Of a stretch of DNA of 64,000 bases, positions 53,952 through 64,000 are shown piece by piece. The stretch covers positions 17,466 through 81,465 of the forward strand of contig JAKIZM010000005.1 in assembly GCA_022708025.1 (NCBI GenBank). Reading direction: 5' to 3'. A program made the translations under genes and the position numbers. Below the pieces are notes generated by a model that was not told the DNA's origin, did not search any database, and was given only the letters and a program-made list of their open reading frames with translations. The number at the start of each line of letters is the position of its first letter. Within the stretch, counting starts at the first letter, position 1. Source of the stretch: Bacteroidota bacterium. Its GTDB lineage: Bacteria; Bacteroidota; Ignavibacteria; Ignavibacteriales; Ignavibacteriaceae.

Positions 53952-55676
53952 CTATAATCCATAAAATAATATAATTGAGAATAAGTTTTTAGAGCCAATT
54001 AAAAAAACAGGTTCACGTGTGGTTTCCTGATCACTGATATCTAAATAGATGAATGATCCTTTTAAAATTAAATCGTGTAAATACTCGTATGTAAATTCAA
54101 AGCCTAATCTATTTTCTGTTCTTAACGGTGGATAAAGAAACGGCACATCAATTTTTTTCGCTCCTGAATAAGCATAATATATTTCCTCCATTCCACCTTT
54201 TCTGATGTATTCATTATATAATTTGATTTTTAATCCGCGTAATAATTGAAAGTCAAATTGTATTCTGAACTGATCAGCATTTTGTCCTAACCAATGACCA
54301 AGTGAGTATTTTAAATGTTTATAATTTGTTACTTCATTTCTGTGTTCATATACCCAGGGATTTATTCGCGTATATTCAACCGATAAATCGAGATTATCAA
54401 ACAACAGGTTGATCGTTTTTCCCCCAAGAGTAAAACCAATCCAGGTATTATGAAAATCATTATCAAGTACATTTCTTATTTCTGTTACATCAACAAATAA
54501 TGTAGAGTACCATTTAAAATTCGTGGGATATTTAGCAGCAATATCAAAATACATTACTCCGTTAGCATCGTTAACATCACCTCTGCCGGAGTTGTGATCA
54601 AGAAACTTGTAGAACATAAATGGTATAAAAAATTCAGGTCTCAATTCGCCGCCATAAACAACTGCATTTCCGGCAGATACATCAAGCCATTGCAGTGGAG
54701 ATAATGTTATAATGTTTGCAGCGATATATTTTGAAATATAACTTTTTATGAGTGTTTGGCTTATTGATCCCGGATATGAATAATAGAAATAAGCAGAATC
54801 ATACACCTGCGAACTTAACCAGCCATGTATATAAGAAAATCTTAACCATTCAACTGGTTTTAATTGTAATTGAATATGAGGATAAGAAGGAGATTTATCC
54901 GATAATATTAATTGTCCGAATTTTCCATGTCCCCATTGCACATAATCTTTTTTTAATGAAACGCTGCCCCAATTCCAATTAAAATTTATACTGCCCTTAA
55001 CATCACTATATTCAATACCATTAGGTGCATCTTTTATCCAGGCACCTCTCAGCGGAGAAAAGTATTTTGTTTTATCAACTACATCACCAAATTCACCTTT
55101 ATCTCTGATATCAAAACTAAATCCGAACCAATTACTGTAACTACCGAATGTTGATAAACCAACTGAGCGTGTATGACCAGATAATTTACCTACAGACATT
55201 ATGCCATAAGAAGCAATAGGTGAAAGCTTAATATTGAAAATGGAATCACTGTAACCAAGTAAAGACCATCTTTCAGTTATATCAGAAAAAAAATCCTCTA
55301 CAAACTGATTATAATTATTTGGAGATGAGTTTAAAATAAATTCAATTTCATATTTGTATTCCTGACTGTAAAATTTTAATTCCTCAATCTCCAGTTTGTT
55401 CAGTTCAAATTTATTTTCAGATAGTTTATTAACAACAAATATGATTCGGTCTGCAATATAATTTCTTGAATAGGGTTTTACTTCATCGTCCAGTTTAATC
55501 ATCCCTTTTAAATTCATTCGTTCCAGAAAATCATAAATTCCGTTATCCACAGGTACATAGACAATTTGTGAGTAAACATTATTAAGATTTTGCAACAAAG
55601 ATATGGATAGAGAAAACAGTCCAATTAATAAAAGTAAGTATCTGAACAGATTTTTCTTAATATTCAATGAATTCAT
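53952..55676 (-). CDS. Wzi-like capsule-assembly outer-membrane barrel
   Basis: A 574-residue exported protein. After a hydrophobic leader, VPVDNGIYDFLERMNLKGMI and ETxx-like helical residues to about 125 match the N-terminal part of the capsule-assembly Wzi family. The remainder is amphipathic strands (WNWGSVSLKKDYVQWGHGKF; WLRFSYIHGWLSSQVY) ending in an aromatic C-terminus (FSIILFYGL). Wzi-type lectins hold capsule polysaccharide at the surface. The neighbouring sugar transferase gene supports a surface-polysaccharide role. Confidence 0.75.
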   Translation of the reverse strand: MNSLNIKKNLFRYLLLLIGLFSLSISLLQNLNNVYSQIVYVPVDNGIYDFLERMNLKGMIKLDDEVKPYSRNYIADRIIFVVNKLSENKFELNKLEIEELKFYSQEYKYEIEFILNSSPNNYNQFVEDFFSDITERWSLLGYSDSIFNIKLSPIASYGIMSVGKLSGHTRSVGLSTFGSYSNWFGFSFDIRDKGEFGDVVDKTKYFSPLRGAWIKDAPNGIEYSDVKGSINFNWNWGSVSLKKDYVQWGHGKFGQLILSDKSPSYPHIQLQLKPVEWLRFSYIHGWLSSQVYDSAYFYYSYPGSISQTLIKSYISKYIAANIITLSPLQWLDVSAGNAVVYGGELRPEFFIPFMFYKFLDHNSGRGDVNDANGVMYFDIAAKYPTNFKWYSTLFVDVTEIRNVLDNDFHNTWIGFTLGGKTINLLFDNLDLSVEYTRINPWVYEHRNEVTNYKHLKYSLGHWLGQNADQFRIQFDFQLLRGLKIKLYNEYIRKGGMEEIYYAYSGAKKIDVPFLYPPLRTENRLGFEFTYEYLHDLILKGSFIYLDISDQETTREPVFLIGSKNLFSIILFYGL

Positions 55677-55763
55677 TTTATTGTTTTAATGAACAATGCA
55701 ATTAATTTTTTTATGGTTGCTTACCAGATCAAACTGGTTTAATGGTTTTATAGCCCTTCAATG

Positions 55764-57800
55764 TTATGAACTTCTTTTTTTCTTGAAAATTATATTAGTC
55801 ATACTCCTGAAAAAATAAGTTATGTCAGTTCTGATTGGAGCTTTATCAAATGAATCAAAATATTTTTTTTCTGATGCTTCAATTGCTTCAATAGTATCCG
55901 GTAAGTCAGCATAAAACGGAGGTATTAAACCTGGTTTATATTTGATTCTTCTTTCCTGAAACTCAGTTGAGTATAAAGACAAATAATGGGAACTGACCGG
56001 TCTTACTCCTACTAGTTTTATATCTCTTTTTATCAGATTTATAAACATTGGCAGTTCATCAATCCAGGATTTTCGTAAAAATTTACCCCAGCTTGATATC
56101 CTGAAATCATTTTTAATTTTACCTTTGTCAGAAAGCCTGTTATTGTTATAAACAAACTCTTGTATATATTCTGAATATGGATGCATAGTTCGTATTTTAT
56201 AAACAAATATCTGTTTACCATCTTTGCCGATTCTTCTCATTTTAAAAATTATACTGTAAGAAGGATTTCTGTCGGTCGAAGGTTCCTTAGCTTTTCTTGC
56301 TGTTATAAAAACAAAATTATCTATCTCAGTAAGACTGAGTATTTCAAAACCACAATAGACTAATCTGCCCATTGTTTCAGCAATTGAGATTACCCGGTTT
56401 TTGCCTTTAGATAGACTGAAATAAATTTTTCTTAATACAGGAAGTTTTGGGAAAGCCCTTTTCCAAATGAAATTAAGAAAATAAAACACATCAGCAATTA
56501 TAAAGGGATATTTTTTTTGAAACTTTTTATACTGATTTTTTAATGGCATCATACAGCTAACATATACACCATTTAAAATTAATTTCTCGCTTACCATCCT
56601 GAAATAATCATTAATCCTTTTCTGATCATTCAGTTCGTGCAGATTAATTATTAATTCCATTGAAGATTGAGTTAATACTTCAATGTTATATATATCAGAA
56701 GATCTTAATACCAAGGACTTTTTTGCATTAAAGGATTTTAATTCTATTCCTTTATCTAAGAATTCAAACACTTTTGGAAAGTCTTTCAAATATTGATTCT
56801 TTAGATTTTGTTTTATCACTGATTCATATGGTTCGTTACCTATTATTCTATATTTCCCTTTATAGATATCTCTGCTGGGCATAATTGCGGGTCTGCCTAA
56901 TTCAAAAGTCTTTAGAAAAATATTCGTAACCTCATCAGTTGAATAGGGGAGTTTTCTGCCGTATAAAAACAAGAACACTATAAAAGATATTGTTGTATAA
57001 GTGAAAACTGATTGAAAAAAATATGGTAAATAAGCAACTCTTATATTTACAGTAAATAATGAAATGGTAATTAAAGAAATAATCAAAAGATAAAATTTTA
57101 TTTGCAGACCAACTGATGACCAGTTATTTGCTGATTGTTTTAATGGATTGAATTTATGAGTTAATAAAGCCGAAAAAAACCAACTGGCATATATTAGCAC
57201 TAAGACTATCAAATGTCTCTCATTAATATTTTGAGTCCCGATTCCTTTAATTATTAAAAAGTATATAGAAAGTGTTAAAAGAATAAAATCAGGTATAACA
57301 TACTTCCAGGAAACAGGATTTCTATCAATAATCTTTTTAATTCCTGTGTTGTAAGAAATTAAATAAAAGTAAATACTTTCTGCCAATGCACCGGTAAGCA
57401 TTGAACCAAGAATAACATATCTGGAAAGGTTTCCGGCATTTAGATGTATTAGAGAAAATGTAAGCGCACCAAGTCCTAATGTAAGTGAAATATAAATTTT
57501 CCGTAAAGACTGGAGATACTCATGTTCTTTTGTCAGGAAAACCTTGTTAGAAATTATTGAAGAAATAAATAATGATACTAAATAATAAATAAACAGATTC
57601 TGATATTCAGGTTCCAGTAAAAATGTGCTGCGCTTTATATAGTACCAAATAAAAAAAGTTATGGTATAGATTATTAAACTGACTACAGAATTTCTTAAGA
57701 AGTAACTCCGTCTGCGTCTTTTTAAAATAAAACCGTTGTTAAAACCGGTTTTTTTATTTTTAAGATCGTCTAATACTATATCAGAATTATTAATTTCCAT
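55764..57800 (-). CDS. Polyprenyl-phosphate sugar-1-phosphate transferase-like membrane protein
   Basis: A 678-residue protein with about eight N-terminal membrane helices (30-285), a central region with no known motif, and a C-terminal bacterial sugar transferase domain from about 517: KMRRIGKDGKQIFVYKIRTM, FLRKSWIDELPMFINLIKRD (catalytic D580-E581) and GVRPVS. The family starts polysaccharide units by moving a sugar phosphate to undecaprenyl phosphate. The membrane-re-entrant helix normally just before the domain is not seen, so the layout is atypical. It is upstream of the Wzi-like and OmpA genes on the same strand. Confidence 0.8.
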   Translation of the reverse strand: MEINNSDIVLDDLKNKKTGFNNGFILKRRRRSYFLRNSVVSLIIYTITFFIWYYIKRSTFLLEPEYQNLFIYYLVSLFISSIISNKVFLTKEHEYLQSLRKIYISLTLGLGALTFSLIHLNAGNLSRYVILGSMLTGALAESIYFYLISYNTGIKKIIDRNPVSWKYVIPDFILLTLSIYFLIIKGIGTQNINERHLIVLVLIYASWFFSALLTHKFNPLKQSANNWSSVGLQIKFYLLIISLITISLFTVNIRVAYLPYFFQSVFTYTTISFIVFLFLYGRKLPYSTDEVTNIFLKTFELGRPAIMPSRDIYKGKYRIIGNEPYESVIKQNLKNQYLKDFPKVFEFLDKGIELKSFNAKKSLVLRSSDIYNIEVLTQSSMELIINLHELNDQKRINDYFRMVSEKLILNGVYVSCMMPLKNQYKKFQKKYPFIIADVFYFLNFIWKRAFPKLPVLRKIYFSLSKGKNRVISIAETMGRLVYCGFEILSLTEIDNFVFITARKAKEPSTDRNPSYSIIFKMRRIGKDGKQIFVYKIRTMHPYSEYIQEFVYNNNRLSDKGKIKNDFRISSWGKFLRKSWIDELPMFINLIKRDIKLVGVRPVSSHYLSLYSTEFQERRIKYKPGLIPPFYADLPDTIEAIEASEKKYFDSFDKAPIRTDITYFFRSMTNIIFKKKRSS

Positions 57801-57979
57801 AAATATTAAAAATAGTTTTTACAATATATCTAAAAATTCTAATTATTAAGAAATTCATATCAGATAATTTTTTAAGTGATTATCCTGATTTATTTGAGAA
57901 CATAATTCAATAATAATCTAAAATCTGTTTTTCGGTTTTTGCTGCTGATTTAAATTGCCTGATTATAGTATTACTTAGA

Positions 57980-58010
57980 TTGGTTTTTTTTGCAGCACTC
58001 TTTATATTTG
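57980..58010 (+). promoter_or_regulatory. Bacteroidota-type promoter of asnS
   Basis: TTG (57980-57982), 20 bases, TATATTTG (58003-58010) matches the TTG/TAnnTTTG form. It lies 31 bases before the asnS ATG, giving a leader of about 25 bases. Confidence 0.6.
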
Positions 58011-58041
58011 AAACAATTTTCAAAGAAATTAAGCAGAATTA

Positions 58042-59337
58042 ATGCAGAAAATCAGAATTAGCGAACTTGGAAATTTCGTAGGACAGGAAGTTACACTTCA
58101 AGGTTGGTTATTTAATAAAAGATCAAGCGGTAAAATTAAGTTTATAATACTTCGTGATGGTTCAGGTTATTTACAATGTGTTTATTTTAAAGGTAATCTT
58201 GTACCGGAAGTTTTTGATTTAGCTGATAAGATTGGTCAGGAATCATCAATAGAAGTTACCGGTAAAGTAAAAGAAGAACCAAGAGCTCCCGGCGGATACG
58301 AACTCGATGCAACTAATCTTAAGATTATTTCCGAAGCTCACGATTATCCTATTACTCCCAAAGAACACGGAATTGAATTTTTATTAGATAACAGACATCT
58401 ATGGTTAAGATCAAGTAAACAAGTTGCTATTTTGAAAATTCGGCATCGTATTGTAAAAGCAATCAGAGATTTCTTTGACGATAGAGGATTTACTCTGATG
58501 GATCCTCCGATATTAACTCCCAATGCCGTTGAAGGAACATCAACGCTTTTCGAAACACCATACTTTGATCTTGGTAACGCATATTTAACTCAATCAGGAC
58601 AGCTTTATGCAGAAGCCGGTGCAATGGCTTTAGGTAAAGTTTATACATTCGGTCCAACATTCAGAGCAGAAAAATCCAAAACAAGAAGACACTTAACAGA
58701 ATTCTGGATGGTTGAGCCTGAAGTAGCATTTAATGATCTTAATGATAATATGGATCTTGCAGAAGAATTTCTTGAGTATATTGTTCAGACTGTCTTGAAA
58801 GAAAACGCAAATGAATTAAAAGTATTGGAAAGAGATACAACAAAACTGCAGAATGTTAAGCGTCCTTTCCCGCGTGTTCATTATGATGAAGCAGTAGAAA
58901 TTCTTAGAAAGAACGGAATTGATTTTAAATGGGGAAATGATTTAGGCGGTTCTGATGAAACAATAGTATCGGAACAATATGATCGCCCTGTTATGGTTCA
59001 TCATTATCCTGCAGAGGTAAAAGCGTTTTATATGAAAAGAGATCCTGAAGATCCTAAATATGCTCTTGCTGTAGATGTTCTTGCCCCTGAAGGATACGGT
59101 GAAATTATCGGCGGAAGCCAAAGGGAAGATAACCTTGATTTTCTTCTGGAAAGAATCAAAGAACACAACCTTCCGCAAAGTGCATTTGAGTGGTATCTTG
59201 ATTTAAGAAGATTTGGATCTGTTCCGCATTCTGGATTTGGTTTAGGTCTTGAAAGAACAGTTAGCTGGATTTGCGGACTGGATCATTTAAGAGAAGCCAT
59301 TCCTTTCCCAAGAATGATTTACAGGAATACTCCGTAA
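58042..59337 (+). CDS. asnS: Asparaginyl-tRNA synthetase
   Basis: A 431-residue class IIb synthetase that charges tRNA-Asn. The N-terminal OB-fold anticodon domain ([20 protein letters not shown]) is followed by the catalytic core: motif 1 near [11 protein letters not shown], motif 2 [18 protein letters not shown], and motif 3 [15 protein letters not shown]. The GGSQREDN sequence near motif 3 and the length separate it from AspRS, which is longer and has a GAD insert in bacteria. It precedes the nuoJ-N genes by 38 bases and may share their transcript. Confidence 0.95.
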   Translation: MQKIRISELGNFVGQEVTLQGWLFNKRSSGKIKFIILRDGSGYLQCVYFKGNLVPEVFDLADKIGQESSIEVTGKVKEEPRAPGGYELDATNLKIISEAHDYPITPKEHGIEFLLDNRHLWLRSSKQVAILKIRHRIVKAIRDFFDDRGFTLMDPPILTPNAVEGTSTLFETPYFDLGNAYLTQSGQLYAEAGAMALGKVYTFGPTFRAEKSKTRRHLTEFWMVEPEVAFNDLNDNMDLAEEFLEYIVQTVLKENANELKVLERDTTKLQNVKRPFPRVHYDEAVEILRKNGIDFKWGNDLGGSDETIVSEQYDRPVMVHHYPAEVKAFYMKRDPEDPKYALAVDVLAPEGYGEIIGGSQREDNLDFLLERIKEHNLPQSAFEWYLDLRRFGSVPHSGFGLGLERTVSWICGLDHLREAIPFPRMIYRNTP

Positions 59338-59375
59338 AAATTAATAATGTAAAATCAAACAACAGAAAAATTTAG

Positions 59376-59891
59376 ATGAATATAGAAGTATTTTTATTTT
59401 TTCTTTTTGGTATTGTTGCTGCAGTAACAGCAGTAATAATGATAACAAGGCGCAATCCGGTAATATCTGCATTGTTCCTTATACTTAATTTTGCATCACT
59501 TGCTGGTTTATATATAACATTAAATGCTCAGTTTATTGCGGTAACACAGATTATAGTTTATGCCGGCGCAATAATGATATTGTTCTTATTTGTTTTGATG
59601 CTTTTAAGACCGGAAAGTCAAAAAAAGTTTTTTGAGCTAAATCCCAAAACGAAAATCTTTGCTATAATAGTTGCATTTATTGTTTTTGCACAGCTTGTGT
59701 ATATGATTTTCTTTGCAAGTCCATCGGCAAATATTTCAAAAGATGTTTCAAAAAGTGTTGAAGCCGGTACAATAGAAGCTATCGGCAGAGAATTATTTAC
59801 AAATTATGTAGTTCCTTTTGAAGCTGCAGGATTTTTATTACTTGCTGCTACAATTGGTGCATTAGTATTAGCAAAAAAGAAATTTGATTAA
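59376..59891 (+). CDS. nuoJ: NADH-quinone oxidoreductase subunit J
   Basis: A 171-residue membrane subunit of complex I with five predicted helices. The conserved [20 protein letters not shown] is the third helix with the pi-bulge region, and [20 protein letters not shown] is the last helix. It is the first gene seen of the nuoJKLMN block. The stop codon is followed by nuoK after 10 bases. Confidence 0.95.
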   Translation: MNIEVFLFFLFGIVAAVTAVIMITRRNPVISALFLILNFASLAGLYITLNAQFIAVTQIIVYAGAIMILFLFVLMLLRPESQKKFFELNPKTKIFAIIVAFIVFAQLVYMIFFASPSANISKDVSKSVEAGTIEAIGRELFTNYVVPFEAAGFLLLAATIGALVLAKKKFD

Positions 59892-59901
59892 AGAGTACGT
59901 T

Positions 59902-60207
59902 ATGACAATTACAATTGAATATTACCTGATTTTAAGTGCATTTATGTTTCTTGTAGGCGTTGTCGGAGTGCTTATTAACAGAAATGCAATTGTTGTTTTT
60001 ATGAGTATAGAATTAATGCTTAATTCTGCTAACCTAACATTAGTTACGTTTTCTTCATTCCTTGGGAATTCGATCGGACAGTTATTTGTGTTTTTTGTTA
60101 TGACTGTTGCTGCTGCGGAAGCTGCTGTAGGTTTGGCAATTATTATCGCGATTTTCCGTAATAAGCTTACTGTAAATATTGATGAAATAAATATTCTTAA
60201 GTGGTAA
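59902..60207 (+). CDS. nuoK: NADH-quinone oxidoreductase subunit K
   Basis: A small antiporter-like subunit (Mrp C-like) with three helices. The conserved [13 protein letters not shown] carries the Glu of helix 2, and [14 protein letters not shown] the Glu of helix 3, both on the proton path. From the ATG at 59902 it has 101 residues, the usual NuoK length; a TTG at 59884 would add six residues and overlap nuoJ, so I prefer the ATG. Confidence 0.95.
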   Translation: MTITIEYYLILSAFMFLVGVVGVLINRNAIVVFMSIELMLNSANLTLVTFSSFLGNSIGQLFVFFVMTVAAAEAAVGLAIIIAIFRNKLTVNIDEINILKW

Positions 60208-60225
60208 AAACCAAAATATATTTTT

Positions 60226-62163
60226 ATGCGTGATTTAATTTACTTAACTGTTATACTTCCTTTACTTGGTTTTTTAATCAATGGGATTTTTGGAAGTAAG
60301 ATAAAGAATGAAAAACTGATCGGTATTATTGGAAGTAGTGTAGTTGGTATTTCCTTTTTAATAGCGCTTGGTGCTTTCTTTGAAACACTTGCATTACCGG
60401 TAGAACAAAGGCAAAAGATAGTAAGTCTTTTTAGCTGGATGGCTGTTGGAAACCTGAATGTTAGTTTTGCTTTTCAGGTTGATCAGCTTTCATTGGTTAT
60501 GGCATTGGTTGTAACCGGAGTAGGATTTATTATCCATGTTTATTCAATCGGTTATATGCATGGAGACAGAGGTTATTGGAGATTTTTTTCATATATGAAT
60601 CTCTTCATCTTTGCTATGATGAATCTTATTCTTGCTGATAATTTTGTTCTGTTGTTTCTTGGATGGGAAGGTGTTGGGCTTTGTTCTTATTTATTAATTG
60701 GTTTTTGGTATGATAGAAAATTTGAAAAAAGCACTGTAGCTGATGCTTCTAAAAAAGCATTTATTGTAAACAGGATAGGTGATTTTGGTTTTTTACTTGG
60801 TATGTTTCTGATTTATATGACATTTGGCAGTCTTAATTTTAATGAAGTATTTTCCAGAGCTCTGTCATTTAATGTCCCGACTTATGTATTTGGCTTTATT
60901 GCAATCTTTCTTTTTATAGGTGCCACAGGTAAGTCAGCACAAATACCTTTGTTTGTCTGGCTGCCCGATGCGATGGCTGGTCCAACTCCCGTTTCAGCTC
61001 TCATTCATGCTGCAACAATGGTTACTGCAGGTGTTTATATGGTTGCCAGAACGTCTATCATTTATGCAAGTGCGCCACAAATAATGATGGTAATTGCAAT
61101 AGTCGGAGCTTTAACAGCATTCTTTGCTGCTACAGTTGGAATTGTTCAAAATGATATAAAGAAAGTGCTTGCTTATTCAACAGTGTCACAACTTGGCTAT
61201 ATGTTTTTAGCAATGGGTGTTGGTGCATTTTCTGCCGGAATTTTTCACGTAATGACACACGCTTTCTTTAAAGCACTTTTATTCCTTGCAGCTGGTTCAG
61301 TTATTCATTCGATGCAGGAAGAACAGGATATTCAAAAGTTTGGCGGATTAAAGAAATATATGCCGCGCACTCATATTACTTTTTTAATTGCTGCTTTGGC
61401 AATTTCAGGGATTCCGCCTTTGTCAGGTTTCTTCAGTAAAGATGAAATATTGTGGTTCTCTTTTGCCAACGGCGGATTATTTTTCTGGATAATGGGTGCT
61501 GGCACTGCAATGATAACGGCGTTTTATATGTTCAGACTTTATATCTTGACTTTCGATGGTAAAGAGAGATTTGGTAAAGATAAACATCCGCACGAATCAC
61601 CATCAATAATAACTATCCCGTTAATAGTTTTAGCTGTTCTTTCCGTTATCGGCGGATTTATTGGTATTCCCGAAGTATTTTCAGGCGAACATGGAAATCA
61701 ATTCCATAATTGGCTTGCTCCTATTTTTAAAGATGCTGATCGTAAACTTGCCTATTTCAGTATGCATTCACATACAACAGAGATATTATTAATGGTTCTA
61801 TCAGTTGTATTTGCTGTTAGTGCAATCTGGTTTGCACGATATATATATCTTAAAAATCCGACCATTGCAACAGATACAGCAAAAAGATTCAAAGGATTGT
61901 ACAATCTGTTATGGAATAAATATTTTGTTGATGAGGCTTACGATGCTGTTATTGTTAATCCAATTGTACGAACATCAAGTTCTTTTTTATGGAAAATTGC
62001 GGATAATAAGATAATTGATGGTGTTGTAAATGGTTCTGCAAAATTAATTGATATAATTTCTGCTAATATCAGAAAATTACAAAATGGTGTTGCGCAATTT
62101 TATGCCCTGGTAATGGTGCTCGGAATTGTGGCAGCTTTTTTCTGGATTATTTTAAGTTTATAA
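60226..62163 (+). CDS. nuoL: NADH-quinone oxidoreductase subunit L
   Basis: A 645-residue subunit, the distal proton-pumping module of complex I. The antiporter signature is intact: FLGWEGVGLCSYLLIGFWY, the Lys/His-bearing helices SAQIPLFVWLPDAMAGPTPV and ALIHAATMVTAGVYMV, and FHVMTHAFFKALLFLAAGS. The long lateral helix and anchor are at the C-terminus after about 515. It starts 18 bases after nuoK and stops one base before nuoM. Length is normal. Confidence 0.97.
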   Translation: MRDLIYLTVILPLLGFLINGIFGSKIKNEKLIGIIGSSVVGISFLIALGAFFETLALPVEQRQKIVSLFSWMAVGNLNVSFAFQVDQLSLVMALVVTGVGFIIHVYSIGYMHGDRGYWRFFSYMNLFIFAMMNLILADNFVLLFLGWEGVGLCSYLLIGFWYDRKFEKSTVADASKKAFIVNRIGDFGFLLGMFLIYMTFGSLNFNEVFSRALSFNVPTYVFGFIAIFLFIGATGKSAQIPLFVWLPDAMAGPTPVSALIHAATMVTAGVYMVARTSIIYASAPQIMMVIAIVGALTAFFAATVGIVQNDIKKVLAYSTVSQLGYMFLAMGVGAFSAGIFHVMTHAFFKALLFLAAGSVIHSMQEEQDIQKFGGLKKYMPRTHITFLIAALAISGIPPLSGFFSKDEILWFSFANGGLFFWIMGAGTAMITAFYMFRLYILTFDGKERFGKDKHPHESPSIITIPLIVLAVLSVIGGFIGIPEVFSGEHGNQFHNWLAPIFKDADRKLAYFSMHSHTTEILLMVLSVVFAVSAIWFARYIYLKNPTIATDTAKRFKGLYNLLWNKYFVDEAYDAVIVNPIVRTSSSFLWKIADNKIIDGVVNGSAKLIDIISANIRKLQNGVAQFYALVMVLGIVAAFFWIILSL

Positions 62164-62164
62164 A

Positions 62165-63715
62165 ATGGAAAACAGTTTACTACTTACATATTTAATTCTG
62201 ACACCATTTATTGGTTCATTCCTTATTTTGTTTTTTAAGAAGGGACAGGAACATCTGATCCGTTACACTGCTTTGGCAATTTCAACTATTGCTTTTATTA
62301 TTTCTGTTGTAATCTATTTTCAGTTTGATTCTGCTAATTCAGGATTTCAATTTATAGATAAGTTCCAGTGGATTAAAGGACTCAATATTCATTACCATGT
62401 CGGGATAGATGGAATGTCATTGTTGTTAGTATTACTTACAACATTTTTAACACCTTTAACACTTCTTTCAAGTTGGACGAGCATAGAAAATAAGGTAAAA
62501 GAGTTTACATTCTTCTTTTTGATGCTTGAAGTTGGTATGCTTGGTGTATTTATTTCACTTGATCTGTTCCTGTTCTATGTATTCTGGGAAGCAATGCTCA
62601 TTCCAATGTATTTTATTATTGGTATCTGGGGCGGTAAAGAAAGAATTTATGCTGCCGTTAAGTTTTTTATTTATACTATGTTTGGCAGTTTATTAATGCT
62701 GGTTGCTATGATCTGGCTGGCTGTTTACGCAATTGAACCATTAGGTTATTTTACAACCAACCTGATTGAGTTGTATAATGTTGCTCCTCAAATACCAAGA
62801 GATATTCAGAACTGGATGTTTATTGCTTTTGCTTTCAGCTTTGCAATTAAAGTTCCCATATTTCCACTACATACCTGGCTTCCTGATGCTCACGTTCAGG
62901 CGCCGACAGCAGGATCTGTTATACTTGCAGGTGTTTTACTTAAAATGGGTACTTACGGTCTTTTAAGATTTAATCTTCCGCTTTTTCCTGAAGTTGCTGT
63001 TGCTGCAGCCCCATATATTTCAATACTTGCAATAATCGGAATTATTTATGGTGCGTTGGTTGCGATGGTTCAAACAGATGTTAAAAAATTAGTTGCTTAT
63101 TCATCTGTATCCCACCTGGGATTTGTTGTGCTTGGAATATTTGCAATGACTCAGGAATCTGTGCAAGGCGCAATAATACAAATGGTCAATCATGGTTTAT
63201 CAACAGGAGCATTATTTCTTTTGGTGGGAATAATTTATGAAAGAACTCACACAAGAGAGATCTCTGATTATGGTGGTATCGCTAAACTTGTTCCGGTTTT
63301 TGCTTTTGCATTAATGTTTGCTTCACTTTCTTCTGTCGGACTGCCGGGATTAAATGGATTTATAGGCGAGTTTTTAATATTGGTTGGTTCTTTTAAATCA
63401 CCGGTTTTAGGAAGCTGGTGGTTTACAGCATTTGCTGCTTCAGGAGTTATCTTTGCCGCTGTTTATTTATTGTGGATGTACCAAAGAGTTGTTTATGGTG
63501 AAGTTACAAATCCGAAGCTTAATGGATTAAAGGATATGAATAACAGGGAAATGCTTGTACTTTTACCGATTTTTATATTCATAGTGTGGATAGGAATTTA
63601 TCCGAACACTTTTCTAAAAGTTTCTGATAAATCAACTGTTAAGGTTGTAAAACAAATGTATAATCCTGAAAAAATCAAACCAGTTCAAATGGGCTTAATT
63701 CAATCATCTAAGTAA
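62165..63715 (+). CDS. nuoM: NADH-quinone oxidoreductase subunit M
   Basis: A 516-residue proton-pumping subunit. The conserved FYVFWEAMLIPMYFIIGIWG holds the key Glu, KVPIFPLHTWLPDAHVQAPT the Lys and broken helix 7, and VQTDVKKLVAYSSVSHLGFV the second conserved patch. Fourteen helices are expected. It sits between nuoL and nuoN in the standard order. Confidence 0.97.
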   Translation: MENSLLLTYLILTPFIGSFLILFFKKGQEHLIRYTALAISTIAFIISVVIYFQFDSANSGFQFIDKFQWIKGLNIHYHVGIDGMSLLLVLLTTFLTPLTLLSSWTSIENKVKEFTFFFLMLEVGMLGVFISLDLFLFYVFWEAMLIPMYFIIGIWGGKERIYAAVKFFIYTMFGSLLMLVAMIWLAVYAIEPLGYFTTNLIELYNVAPQIPRDIQNWMFIAFAFSFAIKVPIFPLHTWLPDAHVQAPTAGSVILAGVLLKMGTYGLLRFNLPLFPEVAVAAAPYISILAIIGIIYGALVAMVQTDVKKLVAYSSVSHLGFVVLGIFAMTQESVQGAIIQMVNHGLSTGALFLLVGIIYERTHTREISDYGGIAKLVPVFAFALMFASLSSVGLPGLNGFIGEFLILVGSFKSPVLGSWWFTAFAASGVIFAAVYLLWMYQRVVYGEVTNPKLNGLKDMNNREMLVLLPIFIFIVWIGIYPNTFLKVSDKSTVKVVKQMYNPEKIKPVQMGLIQSSK

Positions 63716-63737
63716 AGAAGTTTAAAGATTAATTATA

Positions 63738-64000
63738 ATGTTCAATAACTATCAAGAATTTTGGAATTTGCTGCCGATGATAATCATCGGTGCTGGTATT
63801 ATTATCTCACTTATTATCGAGATGTATTCAAAGAAAAGCGAAGTTATACTTCCATGGTTTTCTATAATATTATTTTTGGCTGCCGGTTTACACTCTCTTT
63901 TTTATGTGGGTGATATTTCAATAATCTTACAGAATATGCTTGCCACTGGCGGAAATGTAAATATCTTTCATGCGATTTTTACTTTAGGCGCCGCAGTTGT
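63738..64000 (+). CDS. nuoN: NADH-quinone oxidoreductase subunit N, N-terminal fragment
   Basis: The frame from the ATG at 63738 stays open to the window end (87 full codons). It begins MFNNYQEFWNLLPMIIIGAG and shows two membrane helices and the start of a third, like the NuoN N-terminus. It is 22 bases after nuoM in the expected order J-K-L-M-N. The rest lies outside the window. Confidence 0.88.
   Translation, partial: MFNNYQEFWNLLPMIIIGAGIIISLIIEMYSKKSEVILPWFSIILFLAAGLHSLFYVGDISIILQNMLATGGNVNIFHAIFTLGAAV

Overview
The window is a continuous AT-rich bacterial chromosome segment that reads like a member of the Bacteroidota/Chlorobi lineage, most probably Ignavibacteria or a close relative. 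The support is: outer-membrane protein families typical of that group (PorV/PorQ-like barrel, DUF4835, OmpA with thrombospondin-3 repeats, Wzi-like barrel); a serine palmitoyltransferase; and several promoters of the Bacteroidota form TTG-N18-20-TAnnTTTG (before tRNA-Leu, the MATE gene, tRNA-Met and asnS). Unlike classical Bacteroidetes, many genes have clear Shine-Dalgarno sequences, and TTG starts are frequent. The taxon is inferred; no rRNA is present.

Layout. 1-2.5 kb: end of a cytochrome c oxidase operon (coxB fragment, ctaB, a membrane protein with a cytochrome c tail). 2.5-8.8 kb, minus strand: MoxR-type ATPase with VWA partner, a serine hydrolase, the clpP-tig operon with its terminator, and tRNA-Leu. 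9.0-15.4 kb: PP2C phosphatase, a Hanks kinase with a Ycf48-like propeller, an MA-like metallopeptidase and a CCA-adding-type enzyme. 16-22 kb: a TolC/MacA/ABC/two-permease efflux operon. 22-27.8 kb: outer-membrane proteins, DUF4835 and a HEAT-cyclophilin fusion. 27.8-31.3 kb: a probable ceramide-lipid locus (acyltransferase, serine palmitoyltransferase, divergent SDR reductase). 31.3-41.4 kb: a haem lipoprotein, a broken tRNA next to tRNA-Ala(GGC), MATE, SpoIID/Maf/LPG-synthase-like genes, YtxH, an EF-G paralogue, a MITE-like element, HIT, a MORN lipoprotein and tRNA-Met.

41.4-50.8 kb is the accessory region. It starts just after tRNA-Met(CAU) and ends near a decayed tRNA 3' half. It holds a Fic protein whose promoter carries a regularly spaced array of seven 13-bp direct repeats, a pair of inverted GC-rich repeats, and a compact three-gene set: a type IIG-like N6 methylase, a RecQ helicase fused to a phosphoribosyltransferase, and a divergent DprA/SLOG protein. 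This set is the best candidate for an under-described defence or DNA-uptake-control system. The RecQ-PRTase plus DprA pairing resembles the competence trio ComFA/ComFC/DprA.

50.8-64 kb returns to core functions: NUDIX and HAD hydrolases, a surface-polysaccharide block (OmpA-SPOR, Wzi-like, sugar transferase), asnS, and the nuoJKLMN part of complex I, cut by the window end. All functional calls rest on motif reading only; no database search was run.
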